Below, in pieces: positions 54,131-62,952 of a DNA stretch of 64,000 nucleotides (position 1 is the first letter of the stretch; each line of letters opens with the position of its first letter). The position numbers and the translations under genes are program-made. The DNA comes from Microbacterium sp. LCT-H2 (GTDB taxonomy: Bacteria > Actinomycetota > Actinomycetes > Actinomycetales > Microbacteriaceae), in assembly GCF_001866135.1 (NCBI RefSeq), contig NZ_MODW01000005.1, positions 168,275 through 232,274 of the forward strand. The letters are read 5' to 3'. The notes beneath the pieces are model-generated. The model saw only the letters and a list, made by a program, of their open reading frames with translations. It made no database searches and was not told the DNA's origin.

Positions 54131-55585
54131 TTAGGAGTTGCCGCCCGAGAGCTTCTCGCGCAGAGCCGCGAGAGCCTCGTCATCGGCGAGCGTGCCGGCA
54201 CCGGCCGACTCGCTCGAGAAGGACTGGCCGCCGAAGTCGTCGCCGGCCGCAGCCTCGGCCTCGGCCGCCTTCGCGACCTGAGCCTTGTGCGCCTCCCAGC
54301 GAGCCTGGGCCGCAGCGTACTCCTGCTCCCACGCCTCGCGCTGGGCGTCGAAGCCTTCCTTCCACGCACCGGTCTCGGCGTCGAAGCCCTCCGGGTACTT
54401 GTACTCGCCGTTCTCGTCGTACTCGGCGAGCATGCCGTACAGAGCCGGGTCGAACTCGGTTCCGTTGGGGTCGACCGACTCGTTGGCCTGCTTCAGCGAC
54501 AGCGAGATGCGACGACGCTCGAGGTCAATGTCGATGACCTTGACGAAGACCTCTTCGCCGACCGACACGACCTGCTCGGCCAGCTCGACGTGCTTGCTGG
54601 AGAGCTCGGAGATGTGGACGAGGCCCTCGATGCCGTCTGCGACGCGGACGAACGCACCGAACGGAACGAGCTTGGTGACCTTACCCGGCGTGACCTGACC
54701 GATCGCGTGGGTGCGGGCGAAGACCTGCCACGGGTCCTCCTGCGTCGCCTTCAGCGACAGGGAGACGCGCTCGCGGTCGAGGTCGACCTCGAGGATCTCG
54801 ACGGTGACCTCCTGGCCCACCTCGACGACCTCGGAGGCGTGCTCGATGTGCTTCCAGGACAGCTCGGAGACGTGCACGAGGCCGTCCACGCCACCCAGGT
54901 CCACGAACGCACCGAAGTTGACGATCGAGGAGACGACGCCCTTGCGGACCTGACCCTTGTGCAGGTTGTTCAGGAACGTGGTGCGCGACTCCGACTGGGT
55001 CTGCTCCAGCAGCGCACGGCGGCTGAGAACGACGTTGTTGCGGTTCTTGTCGAGCTCGAGGATCTTCGCCTCGATCTCCTGGCCGAGGTACGGCGTGAGG
55101 TCGCGGACGCGGCGGAGCTCGATGAGCGAGGCCGGGAGGAAGCCACGGAGGCCGATGTCGACGATGAGTCCACCCTTGACGACCTCGATGACCGTACCGG
55201 TGACGACGCCGTCGTTCTCCTTGATCTTCTCGACGTCTCCCCAGGCGCGCTCGTACTGCGCACGCTTCTTGGAGAGGATCAGGCGGCCTTCCTTGTCCTC
55301 CTTCTGGAGAACCAGGGCCTCGACCTCGTCGCCGACCTTGACGACCTCGTTGGGGTCGACGTCGTGCTTGATCGAGAGCTCGCGCGAGGGGATGACACCC
55401 TCGGTCTTGTAGCCGACATCGAGCAGGACCTCATCGCGGTCGATCTTGACGATCGTGCCTTCGATGATGTCGCCGTCGTTGAAGAACTTCAGGGTCTTCT
55501 CGACCGCGGCCAGGAAGTCCTCAGCAGATCCGATGTCGTTGATGGCGACCTGCTTGGTGGCCGGGGCGGTCGTTGCGGTAGTCAT
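54131..55585 (-). CDS. rpsA: 30S ribosomal protein S1
   Basis: 484 residues from ATG 55585. Four S1 (OB-fold) RNA-binding domains are visible: 'GDIIEGTIVKIDRDEVLLDV' (about 38), 'GVVTGTVIEVVKGGLIVDIG' (about 125), 'GQVRKGVVSSIVNFGAFVDL' (about 212) and 'GQVTPGKVTKLVPFGAFVRV' (about 297). The C-terminal 110 residues are Glu/Ala-rich and unstructured. The four-domain form is standard for actinobacteria. The upstream 235-bp region holds a structured leader. Confidence 0.96.
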   Translation of the reverse strand: MTTATTAPATKQVAINDIGSAEDFLAAVEKTLKFFNDGDIIEGTIVKIDRDEVLLDVGYKTEGVIPSRELSIKHDVDPNEVVKVGDEVEALVLQKEDKEGRLILSKKRAQYERAWGDVEKIKENDGVVTGTVIEVVKGGLIVDIGLRGFLPASLIELRRVRDLTPYLGQEIEAKILELDKNRNNVVLSRRALLEQTQSESRTTFLNNLHKGQVRKGVVSSIVNFGAFVDLGGVDGLVHVSELSWKHIEHASEVVEVGQEVTVEILEVDLDRERVSLSLKATQEDPWQVFARTHAIGQVTPGKVTKLVPFGAFVRVADGIEGLVHISELSSKHVELAEQVVSVGEEVFVKVIDIDLERRRISLSLKQANESVDPNGTEFDPALYGMLAEYDENGEYKYPEGFDAETGAWKEGFDAQREAWEQEYAAAQARWEAHKAQVAKAAEAEAAAGDDFGGQSFSSESAGAGTLADDEALAALREKLSGGNS

Positions 55586-55618
55586 GTAGTGGGTTGTCCT
55601 TGTGAATGGATACTCGGG

Positions 55619-55659
55619 CTGCGGAGCATGGCCGCGCACGGCCGGGATGTGCTTCGCAG
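55619..55659 (-). promoter_or_regulatory. structured 5' leader of rpsA
   Basis: A nested stem-loop: outer CTGCG-N-AGC (55619-55627) with GCT-N-CGCAG (55651-55659), inner GGCCG (55630-55634) with CGGCC (55639-55643). It lies 34 nt upstream of the start codon. A TAGCCT -10-like site near 55721-55726 would give a leader of about 130 nt. Could be an autoregulatory element. Confidence 0.45.
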
Positions 55660-55820
55660 CAGGTGGATTGTGGTGTGTTCGTCACCTGGGCATGCGTGTA
55701 CACGCCACGAGTGACAGTTCAGGCTACCAGAAGTTGTCGCCCCATGAAGGAGCGGATCTCCCGCAGCCACTCTGTGGATAACGCCCGCCGCGACCAGCGC
55801 ATTCCGCATACGGTGGCTCG

Positions 55821-56357
55821 GTGATGTCGCCCACTCCTCTCCGTCTCCTGGCCGTGCTGGCACTCGGCGTCTCGCTGCTCTCCGGATGCACCCCCGCTCC
55901 GGAGTCCACGCCGACCCCCTCCCCCGCGTTCACCTCCGAAGAAGAAGCCTTCGTCGCTGCCGAGGCCACCTTCTCCGAGTACATTGACGCCTTGAACCGC
56001 GTCGACTTCTCTGACCCAGCAACCTTCGAGGGCGTCTTCAGTCATCTATCGGGGCAGGCGGCTGAATCCACGAGGCGCGCGTTCAGCCAATTTCATGCCG
56101 AAGGAGTCCGCACTTCAGGCGCGACGCGGTTTTCATGGGTGAGCGGAGTGTCCGCCGACGCCGACTCGGGTGGGGTGCAAGCTCGAGTTTGCATAGACGT
56201 AAGTGAAGTGGATGTCGTCGACTCTGACGGCGCTTCGATCGTCGCTCCAGATAGACCAGCCCTGCAACCCACAGTGGTGACCTTTGCCGCTACCGCCAAC
56301 GCCGCCTCGACGATCTCCGGCCTGCAGAGCTCGGAGGAGTTTACGTGCGCCTCTTAG
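55821..56357 (+). CDS. hypothetical lipoprotein
   Basis: 178 residues from GTG 55821 (ATG 55824 is an alternative). Lipobox LLSGC with Cys23, then a Pro/Thr-rich linker and a soluble domain ('EEAFVAAEATFSEYIDALNR', 41-60) resembling small secreted NTF2-like or DUF lipoproteins. Two cysteines late in the protein (near 123 and 176). GC content falls in its second half. TACGGT ends 6 nt before GTG. Overlaps the next gene by 13 nt. Function unknown. Confidence 0.66.
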   Translation: MMSPTPLRLLAVLALGVSLLSGCTPAPESTPTPSPAFTSEEEAFVAAEATFSEYIDALNRVDFSDPATFEGVFSHLSGQAAESTRRAFSQFHAEGVRTSGATRFSWVSGVSADADSGGVQARVCIDVSEVDVVDSDGASIVAPDRPALQPTVVTFAATANAASTISGLQSSEEFTCAS

Positions 56358-57118
56358 CTGCGGTCGTCGCGATCACACTTTCAACGCTCGGCTTCATTGC
56401 TCCATCAAGCAGTGGCTGCAACGCGGCGGTGTCCTTCGTCACTGGGTGCTCGGCCACCGGAAACCGCCTGACGATCATCGCGACCGAGAAGCGCTCCACG
56501 CCAAACGCTCCAAGTCACGAGCCTTCCAAATCCCCCTCTACCCCAGAGACGGAAAACGAGCCGTGTCGGACAGACGACACGCCACTGAGCCGCTCGTGCG
56601 GCATGTACGCGGTGCGGGTGACGAAGGAGTCGGGGCGACCGCTCACCATCGCGGATCTCGCACAGTTCGCTCCCCCACCGGTGACGACCACCGCCGAGCC
56701 GGGGAACGCGGGCATCGCAGGCATGCCGACGAACTTCGTGGCCACGGTCGCCGCGCACACGGCGACTGGCACCCTGCTCGATCGGCCGGTGACGGTACGC
56801 TTCACGCCTGTTCGCGTCGTCTTCGACCACGGCGACGGCACGACGGCGACGAAGCCAGACGGCGGCAGCACCTGGTCGACGCTCGGGCAGGCGCCATTCA
56901 CGCCGACCGAGACGAGCCATACCTATGCGCGGCGGGGCACCTATTCGACGAGGACCACGGTCGCGTACACCGCGGAAGTCGATATCGGCGGGGGCTGGTT
57001 CCCCGTGTCCGGTGAGCTGTCGGTCGACGGACCGTCCCGCAGCGTCCGCATCTACGAGGCCACCACCGCGCTCGTGGCACGGACGTGCGAAGAACGACCC
57101 GCGGCGCCGGGCTGCTGA
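56345..57118 (+). CDS. secreted Cys-rich PKD-domain protein
   Basis: 257 residues from GTG 56345. A signal peptide (about 1-22) precedes a Cys-containing region (Cys 25, 35, 74, 85) and a PKD-like beta-sandwich: 'RVVFDHGDGTTATKPDGG' (about 156-173) and 'SHTYARRGTYSTRTTVAYTA' (about 187-206). Two cysteines close the C-terminus (250, 257). No sortase motif or membrane anchor. PKD domains mediate adhesion or carbohydrate/protein contacts at the cell surface. Translationally coupled with the upstream lipoprotein. Confidence 0.68.
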   Translation: MRLLAAVVAITLSTLGFIAPSSSGCNAAVSFVTGCSATGNRLTIIATEKRSTPNAPSHEPSKSPSTPETENEPCRTDDTPLSRSCGMYAVRVTKESGRPLTIADLAQFAPPPVTTTAEPGNAGIAGMPTNFVATVAAHTATGTLLDRPVTVRFTPVRVVFDHGDGTTATKPDGGSTWSTLGQAPFTPTETSHTYARRGTYSTRTTVAYTAEVDIGGGWFPVSGELSVDGPSRSVRIYEATTALVARTCEERPAAPGC

Positions 57119-57150
57119 GCACCTGATCTGGCACGCTCTACCCTGAACCC

Positions 57151-58110
57151 ATGACCCACGCCGAACGCCTCATGCTGCTCGACACCGCCAGCCTTTACTT
57201 CCGTGCGTTCTATGGCGTGCCCGACAAGGTGACCGCCCCCGACGGCTCCCCCATCAACGCCGCACGCGGATTGCTGGACATGATCGCCAAGCTGGTCACC
57301 ACGTATCAGCCGACCCACGTCGTAGCCTGCTGGGATGACGATTGGCGTCCGCAATGGCGCGTGGACCTCATCCCGAGCTACAAGACCCACCGGGTGGTGG
57401 AGGTCGTGGCGGGCGCCCCGGACGTCGAAGAGGTCCCCGACCCGCTGGAGGCACAGATCCCCCTGATCAGGGAGACGCTCGGGGCCATCGGCATCCCGAT
57501 CGTCGGCGTCGCCGAGCACGAGGCGGACGACGTGATCGGCACGCTCGCGACGAACGCGACGATGCCCGTGGACATCGTCACCGGCGACCGCGACCTGTTC
57601 CAGCTCGTCGACGACGAGCGCGACGTGCGCGTGATCTACACGGCCCGCGGCATGAGCAACCTCGAAGTCGTCACGGACGCGACGGTCGTCGCGAAGTACG
57701 GTGTCCTGCCGACGCAGTACGCAGACTTCGCGACGATGCGCGGGGACGCGTCGGACGGGCTTCCCGGCGTCGCCGGCATCGGCGAGAAGACGGCGGCCAC
57801 TCTGCTGCAGAAGCACGGCGACCTGCTCGGCATCCGGGAGGCCGCGGAAGCCGGCGAGGGCATGAGCGCCGGCATCCGCGCGAAGATCCTCGACGCGCAG
57901 GCCTACCTCGACGTCGCTCCGACCGTCGTCGCCGTCGCCACGTCGCTGCCGATCGCTGCCCCGGGAGTCGCCCTGCATGCCCGCTCGTCGGAGGAAGCCG
58001 AAGAAGCAACGGCCCTGGCCGAGCGCTGGAATCTCGGCAGCTCGATGACGCGAGCCGTCGCCGCGATCACCGCGGCCGCGAACGAGGTCAGGGATGCTGA
58101 CCAGCGCTGA
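57151..58110 (+). CDS. stand-alone 5'-3' exonuclease (PolA exonuclease-domain family)
   Basis: 319 residues. Resembles the N-terminal nuclease domain of DNA polymerase I: 'LLDTASLYFRAFYGVPD' (8-24), 'AEHEADDVIGTLATNA' (120-135), 'IVTGDRDLFQLVDD' (141-154) and helix-hairpin-helix 'ASDGLPGVAGIGEKTA' (201-216), which hold the metal-binding aspartates. There is no polymerase domain. Could remove RNA primers or flaps alongside full-length PolA, which is not in this window. TACCCT ends 6 nt before the ATG, suggesting a leaderless start. Confidence 0.88.
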   Translation: MTHAERLMLLDTASLYFRAFYGVPDKVTAPDGSPINAARGLLDMIAKLVTTYQPTHVVACWDDDWRPQWRVDLIPSYKTHRVVEVVAGAPDVEEVPDPLEAQIPLIRETLGAIGIPIVGVAEHEADDVIGTLATNATMPVDIVTGDRDLFQLVDDERDVRVIYTARGMSNLEVVTDATVVAKYGVLPTQYADFATMRGDASDGLPGVAGIGEKTAATLLQKHGDLLGIREAAEAGEGMSAGIRAKILDAQAYLDVAPTVVAVATSLPIAAPGVALHARSSEEAEEATALAERWNLGSSMTRAVAAITAAANEVRDADQR

Positions 58111-58112
58111 CG

Positions 58113-59099
58113 TCACTCCGCCCAGGCGAGGAGGCGCGAAAGCCCCCACGTGGTGACGATGCGTGACGCCGGAACGCCGGTGCGCTCCGCCCGTTCGGCA
58201 CCGTGGTCCAGCAGGGAGAGCTGGCCGGGGGCGTGCGCGTCGGAGTCGATGGAGAAGAGGCATCCGGCCTCCAGCGCGATCGCGATGAGCTCGTCCGGCG
58301 GGTCCTGACGCTCGGGGCGGGAGTTGATCTCCACGGCGACCCCGTTCTCCGCGCAGGCCGCGAACACCGCGGCGGCGTCGAACGCCGAGGGCGGTCGCGT
58401 GCCCCGGTCGCCCTGGACGAGACGGCCGGTGCAGTGCCCGAGGACGTTCACCCGAGGATGCGAGACGGCCGCGATCATCCGCGCGGTCATCGCCCGTCCA
58501 TCCATCCGGAGCTTGGAGTGCACCGAGGCGACGACGATGTCCAGGTCCGCGAGGAGCGCATCCTCCTGATCGAGCGCGCCGTCTTCCAGGATGTCCACTT
58601 CGATACCGGCGAGGAGCGTGAACCCGTCCCCCGACTGCGCCCGCACCTGCGGGATCTGCTCTCGGAGTCGCTCAGCCGACAGGCCTCGCGCCACGCGGAG
58701 GCGCGGTGAGTGATCCGTGATGGCCTGGTACTCGTGGCCCTGCGCGCGAGCGGCAGCAGCCATCACCTCGATGGAGGTCGTCCCATCCGACCACTCGGTG
58801 TGGGCGTGCAGGTCACCGCGGAGCTTCCCCCGGAGCACCGACACCTTCTCGGGTTCCACGTCGCCACGGAGCTCGATCAGATACTCCGGCACCTCTCCGG
58901 CCTGAGCCTGCCGGATGACGGCGAACGTCGACTCGCCGATGCCCTTGGCGGCCCGGAGACGCGTCGGGTCGCCCTGCACGTCGGGCGGAAGCTCCTGGAA
59001 CGTGGCCGCCGCCTGACGGAACGCCTTGGCCCGGTATCGCGACGCCCGCTCGCGCTCCAGCAGCGAAGCGATCTCGAGCAGCGCGTCGACCGGGTCCAT
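58113..59099 (-). CDS. PHP domain protein with PolX-type N-terminal helix-hairpin-helix
   Basis: 328 residues from ATG 59099. Residues 1-80 ('LERERASRYRAKAFRQAAAT', 'RLRAAKGIGESTFAVIRQ') match the N-terminal HhH region of PolX DNA polymerases. The polymerase palm is absent, and a PHP phosphoesterase domain follows: 'DLHAHTEWSDGTTS' (94-107), 'AITDHSPRL', 'GIEVDI', and 'FSIDSDAHAPGQL' with histidine/aspartate metal ligands. Probably a metal-dependent phosphoesterase. Starts 2 nt after the trpD stop; converges with the exonuclease gene. Confidence 0.85.
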   Translation of the reverse strand: MDPVDALLEIASLLERERASRYRAKAFRQAAATFQELPPDVQGDPTRLRAAKGIGESTFAVIRQAQAGEVPEYLIELRGDVEPEKVSVLRGKLRGDLHAHTEWSDGTTSIEVMAAAARAQGHEYQAITDHSPRLRVARGLSAERLREQIPQVRAQSGDGFTLLAGIEVDILEDGALDQEDALLADLDIVVASVHSKLRMDGRAMTARMIAAVSHPRVNVLGHCTGRLVQGDRGTRPPSAFDAAAVFAACAENGVAVEINSRPERQDPPDELIAIALEAGCLFSIDSDAHAPGQLSLLDHGAERAERTGVPASRIVTTWGLSRLLAWAE

Positions 59100-59101
59100 G
59101 G

Positions 59102-60172
59102 TCACTCCTTCGGGGAAGCCAGCTCGCGACTGACGCCGATCCACTGGTCGAGCTTCGCCAGTGCACTCCCGTCATCCACCGCAGCGGACGCCCGGGCGAG
59201 GCCGTCGCGGAGGCGCTCGAGGATCGGCCGCTGCACCTGGGTCGCGTCCTGGGACAGCTCGAAGGCGACGATCCCGGCGGCGGCGTTGAGGAGCACGATG
59301 TCCCGCACCGGTCCCTGCTCGCCCGCAAGGGTCCGGCGGAGGATCTCGGCGTTGTGGGCGGGAGAGCCGCCGATCAGATCGGACAGGTCAGCGAGAGGGA
59401 TCCCCAGGTCGCGCGGGTCGAGGTCGTGCTCGTGGATGTCCCCGCGGGTGACCTCCCAGATGCGGCTGTGGCCGGTGGTCGTGAGCTCGTCCAGTCCGTC
59501 ATCGCCACGGAACACCAACGCAGTGGCACCCCGTGTGCGGAAGACGCCGGTGATGAGCGGCACCCGCTCCATCTGCGCCACGCCGACCGCGTTCGCCTCG
59601 GCGCGCGCGGGGTTGCAGAGCGGTCCGAGCATGTTGAACACCGTGGGCACGCCGAGCTGCGAACGGACCGCGCCGGCGTGCTTGAAACCGGGGTGGAAGG
59701 CCCCCGCCCAGGCGAAGGTGATACCCGTCCGGTCGAGGATCGAGGCGACGGCGGCAGGATCGAGCGAGAGTTCCAGGCCAAGAGCGCCGAGAACATCGGA
59801 GGAGCCGGACGCGGAGCTCGCGGCCCGATTGCCGTGCTTGACGACCGGGATCCCGGTGGCACCGATGATGACGGCAGCCGTCGTCGAGACGTTCACCGTC
59901 CCCACCCGGTCCCCGCCCGTACCGACGATGTCCAGCACGTCGGGAGAGACCGGAAGCGGCACGGCGGCTTCGAGGATGGCGTCCCGGAAACCGACGATCT
60001 CGTCGATCGTCTCGCCTTTCGCGCGCAGAGCGACGAGGAACCCGGCGAGCTGCGCTTCGGAGACCTCGCCCTGCATGATCCGCCGCATGGCCCAGGTGGA
60101 CTCCCAGACGCTGAGGTCGCGACGCTCCAGGAGAGAGGTGAGCACGTCGGACCAGGTCAGGGAATCAGCCAT
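59102..60172 (-). CDS. trpD: anthranilate phosphoribosyltransferase
   Basis: 356 residues from ATG 60172. Second step of tryptophan synthesis (PRPP plus anthranilate). PRPP loop 'IVGTGGDRVGTVNVSTTAA' (about 82-100) and 'KHGNRAASSASGSSDVLGAL' (about 111-130) are diagnostic. No other trp genes are nearby, but trpD divergent from ctaE-qcr is a conserved arrangement in actinobacteria (for example Mycobacterium). Confidence 0.95.
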   Translation of the reverse strand: MADSLTWSDVLTSLLERRDLSVWESTWAMRRIMQGEVSEAQLAGFLVALRAKGETIDEIVGFRDAILEAAVPLPVSPDVLDIVGTGGDRVGTVNVSTTAAVIIGATGIPVVKHGNRAASSASGSSDVLGALGLELSLDPAAVASILDRTGITFAWAGAFHPGFKHAGAVRSQLGVPTVFNMLGPLCNPARAEANAVGVAQMERVPLITGVFRTRGATALVFRGDDGLDELTTTGHSRIWEVTRGDIHEHDLDPRDLGIPLADLSDLIGGSPAHNAEILRRTLAGEQGPVRDIVLLNAAAGIVAFELSQDATQVQRPILERLRDGLARASAAVDDGSALAKLDQWIGVSRELASPKE

Positions 60173-60281
60173 GTGTGCGATCCTATCGGCGCAGAGAAAA
60201 CGTGCAGTGCGATCCGGGCGGGCGCCCAGCCGACGGAGGGACGGCGTTTCCCGCGTATTCACCGGGTATTCGCAGTGTTTT

Positions 60282-60297
60282 CTTAGGGTCCCCTAAG
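60282..60297. promoter_or_regulatory. palindrome CTTAGGG-TC-CCCTAAG in the trpD/ctaE divergent region
   Basis: A perfect 7-bp inverted repeat with a 2-nt centre lies 109 nt upstream of trpD and 67 nt upstream of ctaE. The TTAGG...CCTAA ends recall DtxR-type iron boxes but the spacing is shorter, so the regulator is unknown. Confidence 0.4.
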
Positions 60298-60352
60298 TCC
60301 CCGAACGGCGAATCGAGGGTCTGGGGTGCAAGAATCACGCTCGCGGATCGGC

Positions 60353-60358
60353 CATAAT
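60353..60358 (+). promoter_or_regulatory. -10 element CATAAT of ctaE (leaderless start)
   Basis: CATAAT (one mismatch to TATAAT) ends 6 nt before the GTG start; the GGAGGG between abuts the codon and is too close to be a ribosome site. Confidence 0.5.
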
Positions 60359-60364
60359 GGAGGG

Positions 60365-61018
60365 GTGACGACCTCAGCGACGTATGCCCCGGCGGCGAGA
60401 ACCATCAAGCGGCCCAACCCGGTAGCTGTCGGCACCATTGTGTGGCTCGGCAGCGAGGTGATGTTCTTCGCGGGACTCTTCGCGATCTACTTCACCCTCC
60501 GCAGCACCTCACCCGAGCTGTGGGCCGACCGTACCGAGCTCCTGAACGTTCCGTTCGCGGCAGTGAACACGGCAATCCTCGTGCTCTCCTCGTTCACGTG
60601 CCAGATGGGCGTGTTCGCGGCGGAGGACCTGCAGCCGTACAAGATCGGCAAGGGACAGAAGAACGGTGCCGGCCGCCGTCGTCTGTTCGGCTGGGGCATG
60701 GTCGAGTGGTTCTTCCTCACCTTCGCCCTCGGCGCGATCTTCGTCTCGGGTCAGGTCTGGGAGTACGCCCAGCTGGTCGCCGAGGGAATGCCGATCCAGG
60801 CTGATGCCTACGCCTCGGCCTTCTACATCACCACCGGCTTCCACGCCCTCCACGTCACCGGCGGACTCGTTGCGTTCCTCCTGGTGATCGGCCGCGCGTA
60901 CGCCGTCAAGAACTTCCGGCACAAGGAGGCGACCTCCTCGATCGTGGTGTCCTACTACTGGCACTTCGTCGACGTCGTCTGGATCGTGCTGTTCTTCGTT
61001 ATCTACTTCCTGAAATAA
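60365..61018 (+). CDS. ctaE: cytochrome c oxidase subunit III
   Basis: 217 residues from GTG 60365 ([11 protein letters not shown]); an in-frame GTG at 60326 is upstream of the -10 and rejected. Five transmembrane helices, as in actinobacterial CtaE. '[15 protein letters not shown]' (about 28-42), 'FHALHVTGG' and the C-terminal '[19 protein letters not shown]' are conserved. Structural subunit of the aa3 oxidase that joins the bc1-aa3 supercomplex. It leads qcrCAB, which starts 20 bp downstream. Confidence 0.95.
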   Translation: MTTSATYAPAARTIKRPNPVAVGTIVWLGSEVMFFAGLFAIYFTLRSTSPELWADRTELLNVPFAAVNTAILVLSSFTCQMGVFAAEDLQPYKIGKGQKNGAGRRRLFGWGMVEWFFLTFALGAIFVSGQVWEYAQLVAEGMPIQADAYASAFYITTGFHALHVTGGLVAFLLVIGRAYAVKNFRHKEATSSIVVSYYWHFVDVVWIVLFFVIYFLK

Positions 61019-61038
61019 GAGCGGAGCTGATCCCCGAG

Positions 61039-61839
61039 ATGGCACGAGAGAAGAAGCGCCGTTCGAGCGGTCGTCGCAGCCCACTGGCGGCGGCCGCACT
61101 CATCGGAGCAGGCCTCATGATCACCGGTGCGGTGTACGCGGGCGCGACGGCGGCCTTCGCCGCCAACGACGCCCCCACGGCATCGACGCAGCTGACGGTC
61201 GAAGACGGCGAGAAGCTGTTCACGGCCAACTGCGCCACCTGCCACGGCCTCGACCTGGAGGGCACCCCCAACGGCCCGAGCCTCTACGGCGTCGGCGAGC
61301 TGGCGGTGGAGTTCCAGGTGTCGACCGGCCGTATGCCGCTGCAGATGCAGGGACCGCAGGCTCCGCAGAAGGAGCCGCAGTTCACCGAGGAGCAGATCCT
61401 CGCGATGGCGGCCTACGTGCAGTCCGAAGCCCCCGGCCCGACGTACCCCGCTGACGAGATCCTCGACGGCGAAGGCGACGTGGCGCACGGCGCCGAGCTC
61501 TTCCGCGTCAACTGCGCGATGTGCCACAACGTGGCCGCTGCCGGTGGCGCACTGACCGAGGGCAAGTACGCTCCGGCCATCACCGAGACCAGCGCGCTGC
61601 ACATCTACGCGGCCATGGTCACCGGCCCGCAGAACATGCCGGTCTTCGGCGACATGAACCTGTCCGACGAGGACAAGCGCGACATCATCTCGGCTCTGCT
61701 CTTCCAGCAGCAGTCCGTCCAGATCGGCGGCTTCTCCCTCGGCTCGCTCGGACCGGTCTCCGAGGGCCTGTTCGTGTGGATCTTCGGTATCGGCGCTCTG
61801 GTCGCCATCACCGTGTGGATCACGGCGAAGTCCAACTGA
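61039..61839 (+). CDS. qcrC: cytochrome bc1 diheme cytochrome c subunit
   Basis: 266 residues. N-terminal transmembrane helix (about 15-40), two heme-c motifs CATCH (65-69) and CAMCH (159-163), and a C-terminal helix (about 240-262). The fused diheme form replaces soluble cytochrome c in actinobacteria, passing electrons directly from bc1 to aa3. SD is weak. Second gene of ctaE-qcrCAB. Confidence 0.95.
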   Translation: MAREKKRRSSGRRSPLAAAALIGAGLMITGAVYAGATAAFAANDAPTASTQLTVEDGEKLFTANCATCHGLDLEGTPNGPSLYGVGELAVEFQVSTGRMPLQMQGPQAPQKEPQFTEEQILAMAAYVQSEAPGPTYPADEILDGEGDVAHGAELFRVNCAMCHNVAAAGGALTEGKYAPAITETSALHIYAAMVTGPQNMPVFGDMNLSDEDKRDIISALLFQQQSVQIGGFSLGSLGPVSEGLFVWIFGIGALVAITVWITAKSN

Positions 61840-61875
61840 CGCTTATTCATCGAAGAGGAACGTACGAGGAGCACC

Positions 61876-62952
61876 ATGGCACACGACGACGACTCGCAGG
61901 CTCTTGACAGGGCCTACCAGCCCTCTCCGGGGCTGGGTGTCGCAGTCAGCGATCCCGTGCAGAACCCCGGTCTTCCGCCGCACCGCGAGCGGATGACCGA
62001 CAAGGACCCGCGGGCTGAGAAGGCCGCCGTCCGCACCGTCTACACGCTGTTCTACCTGTCGCTCGCCGGCAGCATCTGGGCGGTCGCCGCCTACATGCTG
62101 TTCCCGATCGAGAGCGGCGCTCTCATCGACATCCGTCAGAACAACCTCTTCATCGGTCTCGGCATCGCGCTCGCGCTGCTGGCCCTGGGCATCGGCGCCA
62201 TCCACTGGTCGAAGGCCCTCATGTCCGACAAGGAGCACGTCGAGCACCGCCACCCCACCCGGGGCAAGGACTCGACGCGTGAGGCAGCCATCAAGGCCTT
62301 CGCCGACGCGAACGAGGAGTCGGGCTTCGGCCGTCGCACGATGATCCGCAACTCCCTGTTCGCAGCGATCGTCGCGTCGATCATCCCCGGTGTGACGTTG
62401 TTCCGCGGCCTTGCTCCGCACTCCACGCCGGACGACCCCACCGCGGGCGACCCGGTCGCGCTGCTGAAGCACACCATGTGGGACGAGGGCATGCGCCTGG
62501 TGCGCGACCCCGACGGCACTCCCATCCGTGCCGCCGACGTCACGCTCGGCTCCGCGTTCCACGTGATCCCGGAGGACCTCGCGGAGCTCGGTCACGATGA
62601 GGGCTACCTCGAGGAGAAGGCCAAGGCCATCGTGCTGATGATGCGCCTCCGCCCGGAGCAGCTCATCGAAGCCGAGGACCGCAAGGACTGGTCCTACGAC
62701 GGCATCGTCGCGTACTCCAAGGTCTGCACGCACGTCGGCTGCCCCGTCGCGCTGTACGAGCAGCAGACCCACCACCTGCTGTGCCCGTGCCACCAGTCGC
62801 AGTTCGACGTCACGGACCACGCGAAGGTCATCTTCGGCCCGGCCGCCCGGCCGCTGCCGCAGCTGCCCATCACCGTGGACGACGAGGGCTACCTCATCGC
62901 ACGCAGCGACTTCACCGAACCCGTCGGCCCGAGCTTCTGGGAGCGCCATTGA
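61876..62952 (+). CDS. qcrA: cytochrome bc1 Rieske iron-sulfur subunit
   Basis: 358 residues with three N-terminal transmembrane helices (about 57-76, 89-112 and 157-178), the extended actinobacterial form. The 2Fe-2S ligands are Cys284, His286 (CTHVGC) and Cys303, His306 (CPCHQSQF); Cys289 and Cys305 form the expected disulfide. Overlaps the qcrB start by 4 nt. Confidence 0.95.
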   Translation: MAHDDDSQALDRAYQPSPGLGVAVSDPVQNPGLPPHRERMTDKDPRAEKAAVRTVYTLFYLSLAGSIWAVAAYMLFPIESGALIDIRQNNLFIGLGIALALLALGIGAIHWSKALMSDKEHVEHRHPTRGKDSTREAAIKAFADANEESGFGRRTMIRNSLFAAIVASIIPGVTLFRGLAPHSTPDDPTAGDPVALLKHTMWDEGMRLVRDPDGTPIRAADVTLGSAFHVIPEDLAELGHDEGYLEEKAKAIVLMMRLRPEQLIEAEDRKDWSYDGIVAYSKVCTHVGCPVALYEQQTHHLLCPCHQSQFDVTDHAKVIFGPAARPLPQLPITVDDEGYLIARSDFTEPVGPSFWERH

